Below, in pieces: positions 32,817 to 45,637 of a DNA stretch of 64,000 nucleotides (the first letter of the stretch is position 1; every line of letters begins with the position of its first letter). This stretch comes from Tetrastigma voinierianum (taxonomy: Eukaryota; Streptophyta; Magnoliopsida; Vitales; Vitaceae). The stretch is from contig JAEQBH010000882.1 in NCBI GenBank assembly GCA_016808115.1, forward strand, positions 868,001-932,000, written 5' to 3'. Below the pieces are notes generated by a model, which saw nothing but the letters and a program-made list of their open reading frames with translations, searched no databases and was not told the DNA's origin. Made by a program: the position numbers and the translations under genes.

Positions 32817-35200
32817 TGTGACGCCCCAAAATCCGGGGGTCTATTAATCACCCATCAACCTGCGGAAAGCCTATGAATATTGTGTAACTCGATACCACAC
32901 CTTTGTGTCCCATTTACTGGGATCCATAATTTAACAAAATCAGAGAAAGTCTTCTTTGTATGGGGAGCTCTATCCAAAACCCAACCTTTACAATATACAA
33001 TCACATGACCCGTCCAAGGCCCAATATAACACAATGACCGCACCGAGTCCATTTATGAGTAAAAATTAACCACATCGGGTCCATTTATCCATATTCATAC
33101 AAAACATGCAAGGCTATATTAAAAACAGTCCATATGAGTTCAATTACAACTCTTTTACATAAAGGTACATGCCAAAACTAGTTTGTCCAAAAATTAATAA
33201 GTTATAAAGCATGTCGAAGCTTTCTTCACCATACATTACTAGATGAGAGGCATCCCATCGGTGTATAACCCTCGTCATTTTCAGAGTATAGGGTGAGTCA
33301 TATGATAAATTAATTCTTATGAAATTTACTCCTCCTTTAAGTGCACATTACAATATTCCACAGTCTACAATTTATATTCACATCAACATTCCAAGTAAGA
33401 ATATGCAAATTCTAGGCTGGAATTCTACATGCCATGCTATGAAATAAAGTGAAACTCACTCATGCACCATACTCTCAGTCTTCACCGACTCTCACCACAC
33501 AATGCAATGTCAATGTGCAATAAAATATGCCATTGATGAATTACATCCAATGATTACTTTGAAATAAAAATAACATGTTTATAACCAAAACTTGTTGGAT
33601 GTTTCACCTCGAATGATTATTTCATAAACAAAACCATGTGTATTTTTAGGTAGCAGTTACGGAACCATCTTTGCCCGGAGCTCATAAAAACTTATCTGCA
33701 AATTTGAACTCCTTAGTTAGAGTTATGAACCCGATGTGGGACTCTCACTCGAGAAGGAGTGTATATCTTACTATGCAGGCATAAGTTTTCCATGTCATTA
33801 TTGTCGTGCGACTCTGTTGCGCTTGGTTCCAAATGATGCCAGGCCACTAATCAATCACCAAATGTGGTGTTTGATTTCAACTATGCACTCACGCCCATGG
33901 AATGCAATGTCCCCGTGCATATGCAATGTAATGCGCCATTTTATGTCAATGTCATGTCACATATATAATGAATGCCACATGGACAACTTAAATCACACAT
34001 TTCATCATGTATCATGGACAATCATATCATATGCATATAATTTCCAAATAAAGACTCATCCTAATGTCAATATATTAATACACATATATCAACATTTTAT
34101 CTAACAACAACAACCAAGCATGTCATTACATAATCAAGCAATAACACCATAAAGCAGCCGATAATTTCAACTCAAAACAGTCCTTAAAACAATCTATAAA
34201 ACCAGCCCCAAACAACTCCTTAAATAGGCCATAAATTTGTCCCAAATCTGGTCACAAATAGGCTAAAAAATAGTGCCAAACAGCCCCTTAACAGCCCCCT
34301 TAAATTAGTCCCAAATTTGGCCACAAACAGGCCATAAAAACATGCCACAAAACTGTGCCAAATAGCTTCTTAACAACCCCCTTAAATTAGTCCCAAATAT
34401 GGCCACAAACAAGCCATAAAAATAGGCCACAAAATCGTGCCAAACAGCCCCTCAATAGCCCCCTTAAATCAACCCAAAAGGTATAAATAAACCAAAGTAG
34501 GAAGAACCCTATCTCTTGGAGAGTAGTAGAAATGGTAGGATGCCTCAAGAACACCTCCTAAGCCCAAAATCTTTGATTTCCCCAAATCTCATCCTTTGGA
34601 TCTTCGGTGAAATCCCTCATTTTTGGTACGTGCGCGTATTCCTCGTCGAGGCAATGAACTTTAATTCTTGGCTAGACGAATTCCGACCCACGGAACTCCG
34701 AGGATCACCGAAAGAATTCTTGGACTTCTCTTTTCCTCCCTCTCTTTCGCTCCCACGTTTTTCCAGCAGAAAAATGAGATCTTTTGTCTCCAAAAATCTG
34801 AAATTTTAACCTTATCCATAATTTTAAGACTTGGGCCACATCGCGTCATGTGTCCATGACATGTTCGGGTCCGTTTTTGCCCCGAAACAATTAATTTCGT
34901 CATGGTTTAAGTTAAAATTATTTTATATGAATATTATAAATGTTTCTTTCCTGATGCCAGAAGATGTTTTTTTAGGGGCCATCGACACCTGTCTCCTCTG
35001 AAAACGTTAAAAATCCGATTATCTCGGAATTCGACGAAATTTGTCTAAGTAACTAGAATTCGTGAGACGAATCCAACAGTGAGGTCCGTTTCGTCATCTA
35101 AGATTTAGAAAAATTTCAAGTTTGCAACCCATACCATAGTGGCAATTTACCATTTAGCCAAAAAAAATAAAATTCAAATTTACACGGGTTTTACAATGAG
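32812..35200 (+). mobile_element. Solo LTR, family A, plus orientation, TSD ATGAG
   Basis: The LTR spans 32817-35195. It starts TGTGACGCCCC and ends GGGTTTTACA, with ATGAG at 32812-32816 and 35196-35200. There is no gag or pol. The interior contains a tandem duplication near 34180-34480 and a conserved 3' segment (ATTCCGACGAAATT-type text near 35030). A relative copy in the opposite orientation lies at 45638-47830. It interrupts the C-terminal part of the hAT transposase. Confidence 0.85.
34180..34480. repeat. 70-82 bp tandem repeat inside solo LTR A1
   Basis: The block TTAGTCCCAAATxTGGxCAC followed by AAACAGGCCATAAAAA-type text occurs at about 34242, 34311 and 34393, giving three diverged units. 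It is absent or unrecognisable in the opposite-oriented copy, which may explain part of their length difference (2379 against 2193 bp). Confidence 0.65.
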
Positions 35201-35667
35201 GATAGTTAATCATTCCATATTCACCAATGGAACCTGAAGGATGTGAAGGAGGTTGACCATAGCTCATTGTGTAAGGAGGAAAAACGTTGGCATCATTGGA
35301 TGAATAATTGTATTGAGTGCCTATGCTCATGGACTAAAAACTAGCCGAAAATGAATTCTCATTGTGTTGTGTCATCCTTCTTTGTTGACCTCTATATGGC
35401 TTTCCAATGGCTCCACGTCTTTGGGCCAGCTCTCACAGACTAGTGGTCTTAAATCTTGTGCGACATGTGTAAAATCATCTTCACCGGTGAATGGACTGAT
35501 GAATATTCTATTTGTTGTTGGTTACATTATCCCCACCATCATTTCCCGGTATCACTCGAGTCGTGGTCCGCTTCTCTTAAGCCATCATAGCACATAATAA
35601 AAGTACCCGACAAAACTAGGTCTACTACTATGTTCCAACACTTGAATCAAAAGAGAGATTCGAGAAG
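35196..35667 (-). pseudogene. hAT transposase, C-terminal linker fragment
   Basis: Minus-strand text includes YRGQQRRMTQHNENSFSASF near 35370 and SMSIGTQYNYSSNDANVFPP near 35300. It sits between the dimerisation domain (44.9-45.3 kb) and the tail (32.5-32.8 kb). Several stops are present. Confidence 0.6.
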
Positions 35668-35689
35668 CACTACAAAATAGCAAAATAGT

Positions 35690-35970
35690 AACCACAAAAT
35701 TGACTACAAAAAGTGGTTGCAGTTTAGTGACCATTACGATCGTCTGATCCTGAGCTCAGACATTATGCGCTGACGTTGTGATGCAATTAGTGACCACATG
35801 TCCTTGTGGTCATTGATCGATGACCACATGGGGTACGTGATCAGCGATCCGTGACCCGCAAAGCCTGTGGTCAGCGATCGTGACCACATAGCACAGTGGT
35901 CGCGGTCGGTGATATAAGCGATGTGAGTCGCGATCGGCGACCATAGCTTGTGGTCAGCGATCGGCATATT
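35690..35970. repeat. Left subterminal repeats of the CACTA element
   Basis: About ten copies of GTGACCACA, GTGGTCAGCG or GATCGGCGACCA-like motifs occur in both orientations within 280 bp of the left end. Confidence 0.75.
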
Positions 35971-36019
35971 CATTCTCCCCTCCTCCTCTCGGCATCACCC
36001 TCATCACCACATGGCAATT

Positions 36020-36925
36020 TCGTTTCGTCATCAGGATTCTAGGGAATTTTACAGGCTTTCTGAGTAATTTTAGTAATTTATTATTTAATTTTATATTTTA
36101 AAAAAGTTTAAATTCAGGATGCAAACTTGAAAATTCGTAAAAAGTGCTTATCTTAGGAATTCAGTGAAACTTTTCTGAGTTACTCGATTTCACAGGAACC
36201 CGAACTCAACGCCATGATTGTTTCATCCTCCCGAATTATAGGGAATTTTTAGGCTTCCACAGGTCATTTAGTAATTTATTATTAAATTTTATATTTTTAA
36301 AAAAGTTTAAATTCAGGATACCAAAGCACAAAATTCATAAGAATTCTCAATGGCTAGGAATTCAGCAAAACTTTTCTGAGTTACTCGTTTTCACAAGACC
36401 AGGACTCAACGGCCTTGATTCGTTTAGATCATCAAATTCTAGGAATTTCTAGACTTCCACAGTTCATTTTAGTAATTTATTATTAAATTTATATTTTTAA
36501 AATTTAAATTCAGGATACCAAACTTCAAAAATTCATAAAGAATTCTCAATGCCTAGGAATTTAGCGAAACTTTTACGAGTTACTTTCGTTTCACGAGACG
36601 GACTCAGCAGCGGTTCGTTTAGTCATACGAATTCTAAGGAATTTTTGAGAACTATGAAATTTCATTTAGTTATTTATTATTCAATTTTATATTTTTAAAA
36701 AGTTTAAATTCAGGATACCAAACTTCAAAAATTCATAAAGAATTCTCAATGCCTAGGAATTCAACGAAACTTTTCTGAGTTGCTCGTTTTCACGAGACGG
36801 ACTCGACGACGCAGTTCGTTTCGTCATCCTAACTCTAGGGAATTTTCTAAGCTCCTCAAGTCATTTTAGTAATTTATTATTTAATTTTATAGTTTTAAAA
36901 GTTTAAATTTTTAAGAAAAGCTTTA
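36020..36925. repeat. About 198-bp tandem array in the CACTA element
   Basis: GGGAATTTT recurs at 36042, 36241, 36442, 36638 and 36838, a period of 196-201 bp. Each unit has AAATTCAGGATACCAAA, GAAACTTTTCTGAGTTACTC and ATTTATTATTTAATTTTATA. About 4.5 units are present and identity looks high. Confidence 0.85.
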
Positions 36926-39349
36926 AACCTCATTATACCAAACCCTTTTGGCCTATGTCATTTTCCCCCTTTCTCATTCTTCTTCTTCACGAAGCACTAC
37001 CGCCACAATTCTTCTTTTTCTTCACCACTATGACCGCCATTCTTGCCGACATCATTCCATCACCCCGCTAAGAAGACCAAAACATGCCGTGGCTCAACTG
37101 AGTTTTTTGTTTGCTTATTCTTTTATCATTCTCTTGAAATTTCATCAAAAAATTACCATCTCAAACACATTCTGTATGGTTTCTCCTAAATTTGCATTAA
37201 ATTCAAAATTTCCTCAAAAAATATGAAAAAAAAAAAAGCAAATGTCGAAGTTTATAATTTCTTCTTTTCGCAAATATACGACACCTAAGAGAAAACAATG
37301 ACACTACTACAAAAATTAAAATTTATGTCGTTGTTTGAATATGATTAAATTTAGAATGAAACTTAATTTGAAAATTTTAAAATCTATGACACATTTTTTA
37401 ATAGATTTTTAGAATGAAAGTGTCTTATTTGAAATGATACAAAAACCTTTTACACGTTTTAATTTTATAATGGAAAATAAACAAATTATATATGTCGCGA
37501 AATTATCTGCTATTTTAATCAAGTGAACTTGAAGATTTTTCATGTACACTAGTTTGATTCACCTCATTTTGACGATTATAACTTATTATTATTATTATTT
37601 ATATTATTATTATTATATAAGAAATAAAAAATTATAATTATAATTATAATACAAATAATGAAAAATGTTTAAAATAATGTAATTAATGAGAATTTTTGCG
37701 AAAAAAAAAAATGACCCTGATGTTAAATCATAATTAATGTTAAGGATTATATATAAATAAAGCATTACATCTCTCTCTTTCCTTTTCTCTTGAGGAGATG
37801 GGTTGAATTCTTAGATACGTTCTCACAGGCTAATTCTCCCAAATTCTTCAGAATTATAAGGATTAATTCGCTGATCAATATTAATGAGTAAAAAAATTAT
37901 TAGGCTTGATTTTATTTATATCAATAACAAAAAATTAATGACAAATTTATGTACCATTTTATATATTTAAAATAACTTATTTAAGTTAATATTAATAAAT
38001 ATAAATTTTTTTAAAGTATTATATTAAAAATGGTGAATAAATGTTTATAAAATAGTTTTAAAAAATTTATACAATCAGTTTTTATTTAATTAAATATAAA
38101 TAAACTAATTTTATTTATTAGTCTTATAGAAAACTAATTTTAATGATTTTGTATGAATATAATAGTAGGCCACTGAATTTCATATTGTTTTATTATTATT
38201 ATAATTTAGTTTTTTTTTTTAGGTCCTTTGGATGAACAATGTTGGAGGGACTTGGGGGTGGTAATGAGCGAAGCTACTCGGGTCGGCTGGGCCTCGACTC
38301 GGAAAAATTTCGGCTGGGCTCATTTAGTTAGCTAAGCGAGCCAAGCAGGCAACAATTTAGGCTCGATAAATTTCGGGCCGAGCAAGGCCCAAGCCCAGAA
38401 CTGTGCATTAAAATTATTTTATTATTTCTTTGCAATGCGCCTATGAAGCTAATCTTGAATCGACCCGGAAGAAGGAAGATGGAGACCATGGATGCGGAAT
38501 GGAGTAGACCCGATGAAATGGTGATAGAGTAGAGCTAAGATTGCCTGAAGTAGACAAGTCACGAATGCCGGTTATCTTAGGCGGGGCATAAGCATCTTGG
38601 TGTGGAGAGAAACATTTGTTTGCTCGCCATGAACAGTGTTCAGGAAGATGGATGGTCAGGAAGATGCAACCATTCTATCCATCCTTTCAAAATATATGGA
38701 CTCTATTGAATCCATTCATATATGGGTTTTCTCTCAATAAGATGATCATTAGATTTTTCTATGATTTTTTTTTGTTTTTGTTGTCTATTTATTTGCAGTA
38801 TGTGATTATGTTATTATTGTATAATGTTATTGTATAATAAATTAATAATTGATTTATTAGTAGTTTTCATATGAGTGATTGGATTCGGATGAAAGAGTTA
38901 TTTGATCAAATAAAAGTTATGTCAAATTCTCTTAATCTTAGGTATTATAAACATTTGAGGATTACTAATTTTATAAACTTTGAGTCATTCATTCTTATTA
39001 TTATCTTAATGTTATGTTATTATTTAATATTTTTAGTATTTTGATTTATATATTGAGATATAATATCTTGATGTATGAATCAATGAATTTTTTTTTTTAA
39101 AGTAGGACTCTACAACAATGGTAATCAATCACCATGTGATCCCAATCATGATACATTATTGAATTATTTAATTCAGAGTCAACAAATGCTGGCTTTGACT
39201 TACTTTATATCAGCATCTTCTATGGCATTTTGAGATTTGCACGCAACAAATTTTTAATTGGTTACACGTCAACTTGTGAAGATTTAATGATATCTTGGAT
39301 AAAGAGATAAGATCTCACAGTTTTCAACAACAACCCAAAATAAAAATTA

Positions 39350-39640
39350 AAGAGTAAAAAACCCTCGGGCCGGCCGGCGGCCGGCCAACTGCGGCAGCCC
39401 CCCAGATCCCTCGGCGGAAGCGCCTCCGGCGGCGGCGGCCTTTGTGCGACCCAGATCCTCGACCTGTGGCCCGTAGCGCCTGCGGCTCCTCAGCCCTCTC
39501 TCTCTCCTCGCCATTTTAGCCCATTTGAAAATCAAAGTTCAGCCTCAGCCCGGCCTACCGCGAGTCCCTGACCAGGTGACACCACCCTTAGGCCACCACA
39601 CCAGCCCTTAACGGCTTCCTTCTTCGTCGACACAAGTGCT
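39350..39640. other. GC-rich island inside the CACTA element
   Basis: About 150 bp starting at 39357 is very rich in G and C (GGGCCGGCCGGCGGCCGGCC), then a mixed stretch follows to about 39640. It stands out from the AT-rich surroundings. A minus-strand frame of 62 codons is Arg/Gly/Ala-rich. It may be a captured host fragment; I do not recognise a gene. Confidence 0.4.
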
Positions 39641-41373
39641 TCATAGGAAGAGATCCATTGATGATCTGTGACTGTAAGCTATTTTTTATTTATTTCTTTG
39701 GGCATTTTGCAAATCATCCTTGACATTCTTGAGTTACGGGGTGATCACCTTGCTAGATCTCATCATCTTTGTAAGGCGAAAACCAGAAAATAGGCGTAGG
39801 TGGATCGACCAGTCAGCCCTCCTTCTTCTCCACCTCCTCAGCGGTATATCTTTACGTACATAGTAAAAATTCTGAAAATCTAATCTGGGCATCTCTTCCT
39901 GATACGGAGGATCATGAGGTTCAATCTTGCCAAATGCCTCAAACGGATATTATTCATAAAAATCAAAAATGGATATTATTCATAAAAATCAGAAATTTAC
40001 CCATCCATGAATTTTTGTTAATTTTGTGTGTTCTCTGATGGGTTCTTTACAATTTGGCTTTGGCCCGATTTATCTTTTTTTTTCCGAGTTTTTCGGTTGA
40101 AATTTTATGAATGCTGAAATTATCATCGATGACTGGAATTTTGTTAAATTTTATTCCTTTGTTGGAATCGGTATTCTAATTTTGTATTCTTTAATGGATT
40201 TGTATTTTACAATTCTTTTAGGGTTTTTTTCAATTGGGATCATTTTCCTATTAAACATTAGTAGGGTACCAATGATTAGTTCTTTACTCTTATTAGCGAA
40301 ACTGAATTTCAAATGTATCAAGTTAAAAATATTTACTTATTTTTATTAAATTATTTTATTGTTTGGTGTAAAGATTATCCTTGATTGAATTATGAGAATT
40401 CTAATGGGGGTTTGTCGTTTGATAATTATTTTAGGAATGTCTTTGTTATTGTTGTTTGTATGGTTTGCTTTGAAGTTACAAGTTTGCAAAAGTGCCTTTT
40501 GTGTTGTTGAATGGATAGATTGGAGCGAATTGATGGCATAGTAAGTAGTCTCTCCTTTAATAGACTATAATTATGCATTGAGAAAAATGTTGTATTTTTA
40601 GTGGTTTTTGTTTTGGTTTGCTTGGCAGTAATAGGAGTTAAGTAGCCTTTCATTATAATCGATCTGTATGCATTGAAAGAATGTCACTTTGTATTATTCA
40701 GTATTAGATGTTAGAATTATGGAAGAAGTGATGTGTATTCATCGCTAAGTAGCGGTAATGATGGATGTTGAGTATGGAATGACCAGGAATAGTAATAAGT
40801 CACTAAGTAGCGAGTAATGATTGAAGCCTATATTTCATATGTGATTATTCCCGTGCGCCTTCTATCATTCTTATTTTGGTAGGGAATTTAGAAGTGGAAG
40901 TATGTGTTCAATGGATGTTAGGAAACTATGGAAGAGACGAGAATAGTAATGGTAACATTTCATTTAGCACTCTTTGTGTGTTTTGTAATACTTATGTTTT
41001 GTACTTTTGGGATGAAATTTTGGTTGAAAACATTTCTCTTTTCTTTTATTTCTTTCGGAATGTAAAACAACCACACCTTACAAAATGCACAAAATGTGTA
41101 AAAACGACCGAGAAACGATAAGCCCTGGAGAAATCATTGCAAAAAAATGTATGCTCTCCGACATTGCATCTTGCTTTAAGTCTTAGAGTGTGTGATTTTG
41201 AAACAAAAGTGTATGTGATTCTAAAAAAAAAAAAAAAAATCTAGAATGTACTACTATGAAACTGTAAGAACGTTCGAGTGTTCATTCCATGATGATTCAT
41301 ACTATTTGAGAAACTGACATTGTTGGAGAAATCTTAATACGGAATGGTGGGTTCATCTCACGTAAAACCCTTG

Positions 41374-41565
41374 TTATTGGAATCTGAAATGAAGTGTTTG
41401 GATTGATCCATTGGAAAATCTTGGTTTGGCGTGGTCTAAAGAAGTAAACCCATGACGCAACACAAGAGAGGTGTAGCTAGCCTTGGCGGAATCTCGAAGA
41501 GATGATGTAATTGCCATGAATCTGGTGAGAGATGCAGCACCCAGATTTAAATAAGCAAGGTTCAT
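41374..41565 (-). other. Possible captured exon in the CACTA element
   Basis: A minus-strand frame reads MNLAYLNLGAASLTRFMAIT, then SSLRDSAKASYTSLVLRHGF. The Ser/Ala/Arg-rich, acid-poor composition resembles an organelle targeting peptide, and the sequence is less AT-biased than its surroundings. CACTA elements often capture host gene pieces. I cannot name a parent gene, so this may be chance. Confidence 0.25.
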
Positions 41566-42834
41566 TATAATAACTATGGTTCCTCCGACTATATTTATAT
41601 AGTTAAGCTTAATATTGTGTATGGTTCTTATTTTTGCATGCTTGTCTATACAGGTGTTTTAACATTTTTGAATGAAATGGAAAGTGGCATGGAGGACTTA
41701 TCACGAATTATATGAGAGTGTTTCTAATTTCTTATGGTAGCTATGGAAGATATGGTTGTGACTTATATATTTCTTGTATCATGAAGTAGTGGTTGGCGGG
41801 ATAACATCTTTGGGTTATGAATCAAAATAATAAATGGAGTAGTAAGAAGAACAAGCTAAGAATGCGGAATGAAATATCGAGTAGAACAAGTTTCTTTCTA
41901 TGGTAATTGATTAAGAAATAATATTTGTTTCTTATAGTGTAAAGTGGTTGGTAGGATAGCATGTTGGCTTGAATAAAAAGAAATAAACTAATAAGTCTAA
42001 TAATAAATGAAGAAAAACTGTCATTAAAGACCATTTTTCTTCTAGTGTTCAGAAAGCATCCTTAGAATTTCAATTTATGATTTTGTGATTATCGTTGTTC
42101 GGGTGCACTTTAAGGGCCTTGGTTGAGCATCTGATCTTCTCAACCTAACAAATCCCGAACTCAATCATATAAAATTCATCCTATGACGTGTTAAGAGTGG
42201 AACATATCCACTAAAAGAAGAGGTTGAGTGAAACAAAGAGAAAGGTAAACATACTTTCCACTTTTCTTTGGCTCTATTTATTTTTATTTTTATTTTTGAA
42301 ATTGTATTCCATGTGAATATATCAAAAGAGAGTGTGGCTATAATGGCTATGAGACTATTTGTTAACTGACTAAAGCGTACCATCATTGAATTATTCAATC
42401 TTCCTTTTATCAATTGGGTTGTGTTATAAGACCTTCTAGGGCTGGCGGTGTGTTTTAAAATGATTAGAATCTTGGGGCATCCTATTAGGTGAGACGCATT
42501 CAATAATCTGTTGTTCAATAATCTTCATCTAAAAATAATTTTTGTTGTAGATTTGTATGGATTTGTGATGCTGCTGGATTCGGGCTTGGCTCTATATCAA
42601 CTCGACTCGAATCGAGTGCCCGAATCGTACCTTGTTCCCACATGACACAATCATGAATGAGAATAGAAACTGGATGTACCAAAGGTTGAGAGATGGCTTT
42701 CTTAATCCAGAGTTTGTTTCTGGGGTTGAGAAATTTTTGGAATTTGCTTGTGCTCATACAGAGTGGATGGATGGGGAAAAATATTGTAGGAAATTTTTGG
42801 ATAATGCAATTTTAAAAGGGAGACTACATGAATT

Positions 42835-42968
<134 letters not shown>

Positions 42969-43468
42969 TTATATTAGATATTTGAATGTTGATATGATTG
43001 AAAATGCTTGATCATATCAAATTGATGTTGTTTGTATTGTGCTTTTTAAGTTGTATATATTGAGAATTGGTGAATGTACATTGAAAAACATTGTAGTGGT
43101 AATTTTTCGATAATGCATTTTTAGGGGAGACTTTCGAATTTTTTTTTAAAGTCCATATATGTTGACTAACTTTATATATTCTGAAATACTATGAGTGGGA
43201 GGGTGTTTGGAATGGGATCGTTAAATTGGTAGCGACTTGCGGGTAGAATGTCGGATATGCTTCATCGTTGGAGGAAAGGAGGAAAACACTGCATTTGTAA
43301 TCGATGAGGTGTGGCGAGTTAGCGACACAATGGGTGATGCCTCATTCAGTCGATAAGGGAGCGTCGATCGAGTACGTCATAGTGAGGCTGGTGGACCCGG
43401 ATCGGAATGTCACGACACGGTTCACGAGGATCCATATCGTTAGCGCTGAGCACGTAAGGCGAATTGTA

Positions 43469-43469
<1 letters not shown>

Positions 43470-43549
<80 letters not shown>
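43470..43549. repeat. (TA)n microsatellite, about 80 bp
   Basis: A pure TA run splits the plus-strand coding trace of the CACTA element between REMR and VRRIVE segments. Confidence 0.95.
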
Positions 43550-43551
<2 letters not shown>

Positions 43552-44479
43552 CATTTTTAAAAATGTCTCAATTTACGCATATGCCAATATCTAATGTGTT
43601 TATTTTTAGGGAAATGAGGAGGGGTGCCCCTCGAGCAGGTGACTCTTTCACGATACCCATGAAGGGAGACTCCGGAGGAATCACGCCCAGTTATATTGAT
43701 CAACGTGCGAGACAAGTGGGGGTAAGTGCTCAAAACCTATCTTACATCCTAACTAAGAAACTCACAGTTTCATATGACGTTTTGTTCGGGAGAGATCCTG
43801 AGCTAATTGCTATGGAATCCTAAGATGAATATGGAAACCAGGTTCCTTTGTCAAAGGAAGATGAGGATCGTATATTCCTGCAAGCTATTGAGGCTTCATC
43901 ACATGGCAGATACATGTATGGGGCGAATTCGAAAAATAAATCATCGGCTTGCATCGATGCCTACATCCTTTACACCTCGGTGGCTCATCAGCAGTTAGAG
44001 CTTGGGTGGCAATCTCGGTTAGAGGAAGTACACGAGGCTGCAGTAACATTCGATCCTCTAAGCTAATGTGGAACTTGGTAGGAGATGATCGTCGCATGAT
44101 GGAGGCCGAGATGATGGAGGAAAGAGAGAGGTTCAGGCGGTCGGTTGCCACCGGATGGTCAGGGCATCAGATCGGGCCAGTTCGCCACGGATGTTTAGTG
44201 AGTATATCATGTTTTTTAACATTTAATACTTTGTGTTTTTAACATTTGGACCTTAGTCTTGACTTTTAATGACATCTACTTGTATTGTTTCAAACATTAA
44301 TTTGGACTTCAATCTTGACTTTTAATGTTTCATCTAGTGTTTTTTAAATTTAAAAGATATTAAAAATATTTAAACTTATCATATATAAAAGTTTTCAAGA
44401 ATTTAAACTTATTAATATATAAATGGCAATTAATTTTATGAAATATTAATTAAATAATTACAATATTTATTTATAAATT

Positions 44480-44870
44480 TAGTGACCACGAAGATGTGGT
44501 CACTAAGAAGGAAACTATTATTTGTGACCACATTGTAGTGTGGATTATCACGTGACCGCATTTCTTGTGGTCGCGTTTATCGTGATACGTTTGCGTGGTC
44601 GCGCTATCTGTGATACGTTCTTTGTGGTGCTGGCTTATCTGTGACCACATTGTAGTGGTCGTTATGCGTGATCACCGTCGTGTGCGTTATAGTGGTGGAT
44701 TATCGGTGTGGCGTATTGTGGTCGCAACTGTGTTTCGGCTTGGTCACTAATTTGTCTTTGTGACGAGATTTTCTAAGACCACACTTTGTGGTCACTAAGT
44801 GGTCGCTATACCTCTCTAGTGACCACTTTGTGACCACTTTTTGTGGTCACAATTTTTCTGTTTTTTTGTA
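44480..44870. repeat. Right subterminal repeats of the CACTA element
   Basis: GTGACCACA, GTGGTCGC and GTGGTCACTAA motifs recur about fifteen times in 390 bp up to the right end, mirroring the left array. Confidence 0.8.
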
Positions 44871-44873
44871 GTG

Positions 44874-45637
44874 AAGTGACAACGGGCTGAAATGAGTCTC
44901 TAGCGTCTTGACTGAAACTTTCATTATGAACTTCTTCAGATAAAACCCGCTCAACATTAACACCTGCTTCTTGAACATGTGTAACAATTCGTGGATTAAG
45001 ATTTCCATTTTCATCATCTACATGGAGAGATCTAACCCATTAGAATAATTGATTATCCTCTTCTTCACCAAACTCGGCTGAAATGTCGAGTACATCAAGG
45101 TAATCCTTTTCAGCAACTTTATCGGTCTCTTCTTGCATATCTCGTATCTTTAGTTTCATGTTGTAGTAACAAAAAACTAATTGTGGAGCTGAGGGTAAGC
45201 TAATTGATTTCTTTGTTTTGTATGGATTAGAGCAAATGTGCTTCAATTTCTCTCACATGCTGAAGATGATGCAGTTTGGGAAAGAACCTTAAGGGCTAAA
45301 TTCCTCAATGTGGGAGCGTGGTTTCCATACATAAACCACAATTCAGCTGCAATAAAAATTACTAACATTCAAAATCTAATAATAACATGGTAATGGACTT
45401 TACTTTTAAACTTTTAATGAGAAATAACACTCATCATGAACCATTAAATCTCTTGATGTTATTGTTGCTCGATCACCGAATCCCCTTTTGGCATCTCGAA
45501 ACATTATAAGTTGTGAATTCAAAATGAACTTGTCAAATCAATATATGTGTAAGTGTAACCAAATAAATTGAATCAATTAATTAGAAATATAGCATATTGA
45601 TGTACTTCATTTCCAATATTATGAAGGCCTACCGTAG
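44874..45637 (-). pseudogene. hAT transposase, dimerisation-domain fragment
   Basis: The minus strand reads AELWFMYGNHAPTLRNLALK, VLSQTASSSACERN, STFALIHTKQRNQLAYPQL, then QLVFCYYNMKLKIRDMQEET and LDVLDISAEFGEEEDNQLF. This is the C-terminal hAT dimerisation domain: the W...G...P.LR.LA, SS.CERNWS and H.KKRN.L motifs are visible, and the Trp after CERN has become a stop. Several stops and shifts are present. It lies between the CACTA element and solo LTR A2. Confidence 0.85.

Noticed and set aside
36020..36925. Regularly spaced repeats considered as a CRISPR-like array
   Set aside because: The units are contiguous 198-bp tandem repeats without unique spacers, in a plant transposon.
40107..40349. 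80-codon hydrophobic frame resembling a membrane protein
   Set aside because: It lies in AT-rich CACTA interior where Ile, Leu and Phe codons arise by composition; no family motif is visible.
43304..43594. Frames with long Ile-Tyr runs, here and at 59767-60098
   Set aside because: They are translations of pure TA dinucleotide repeats.
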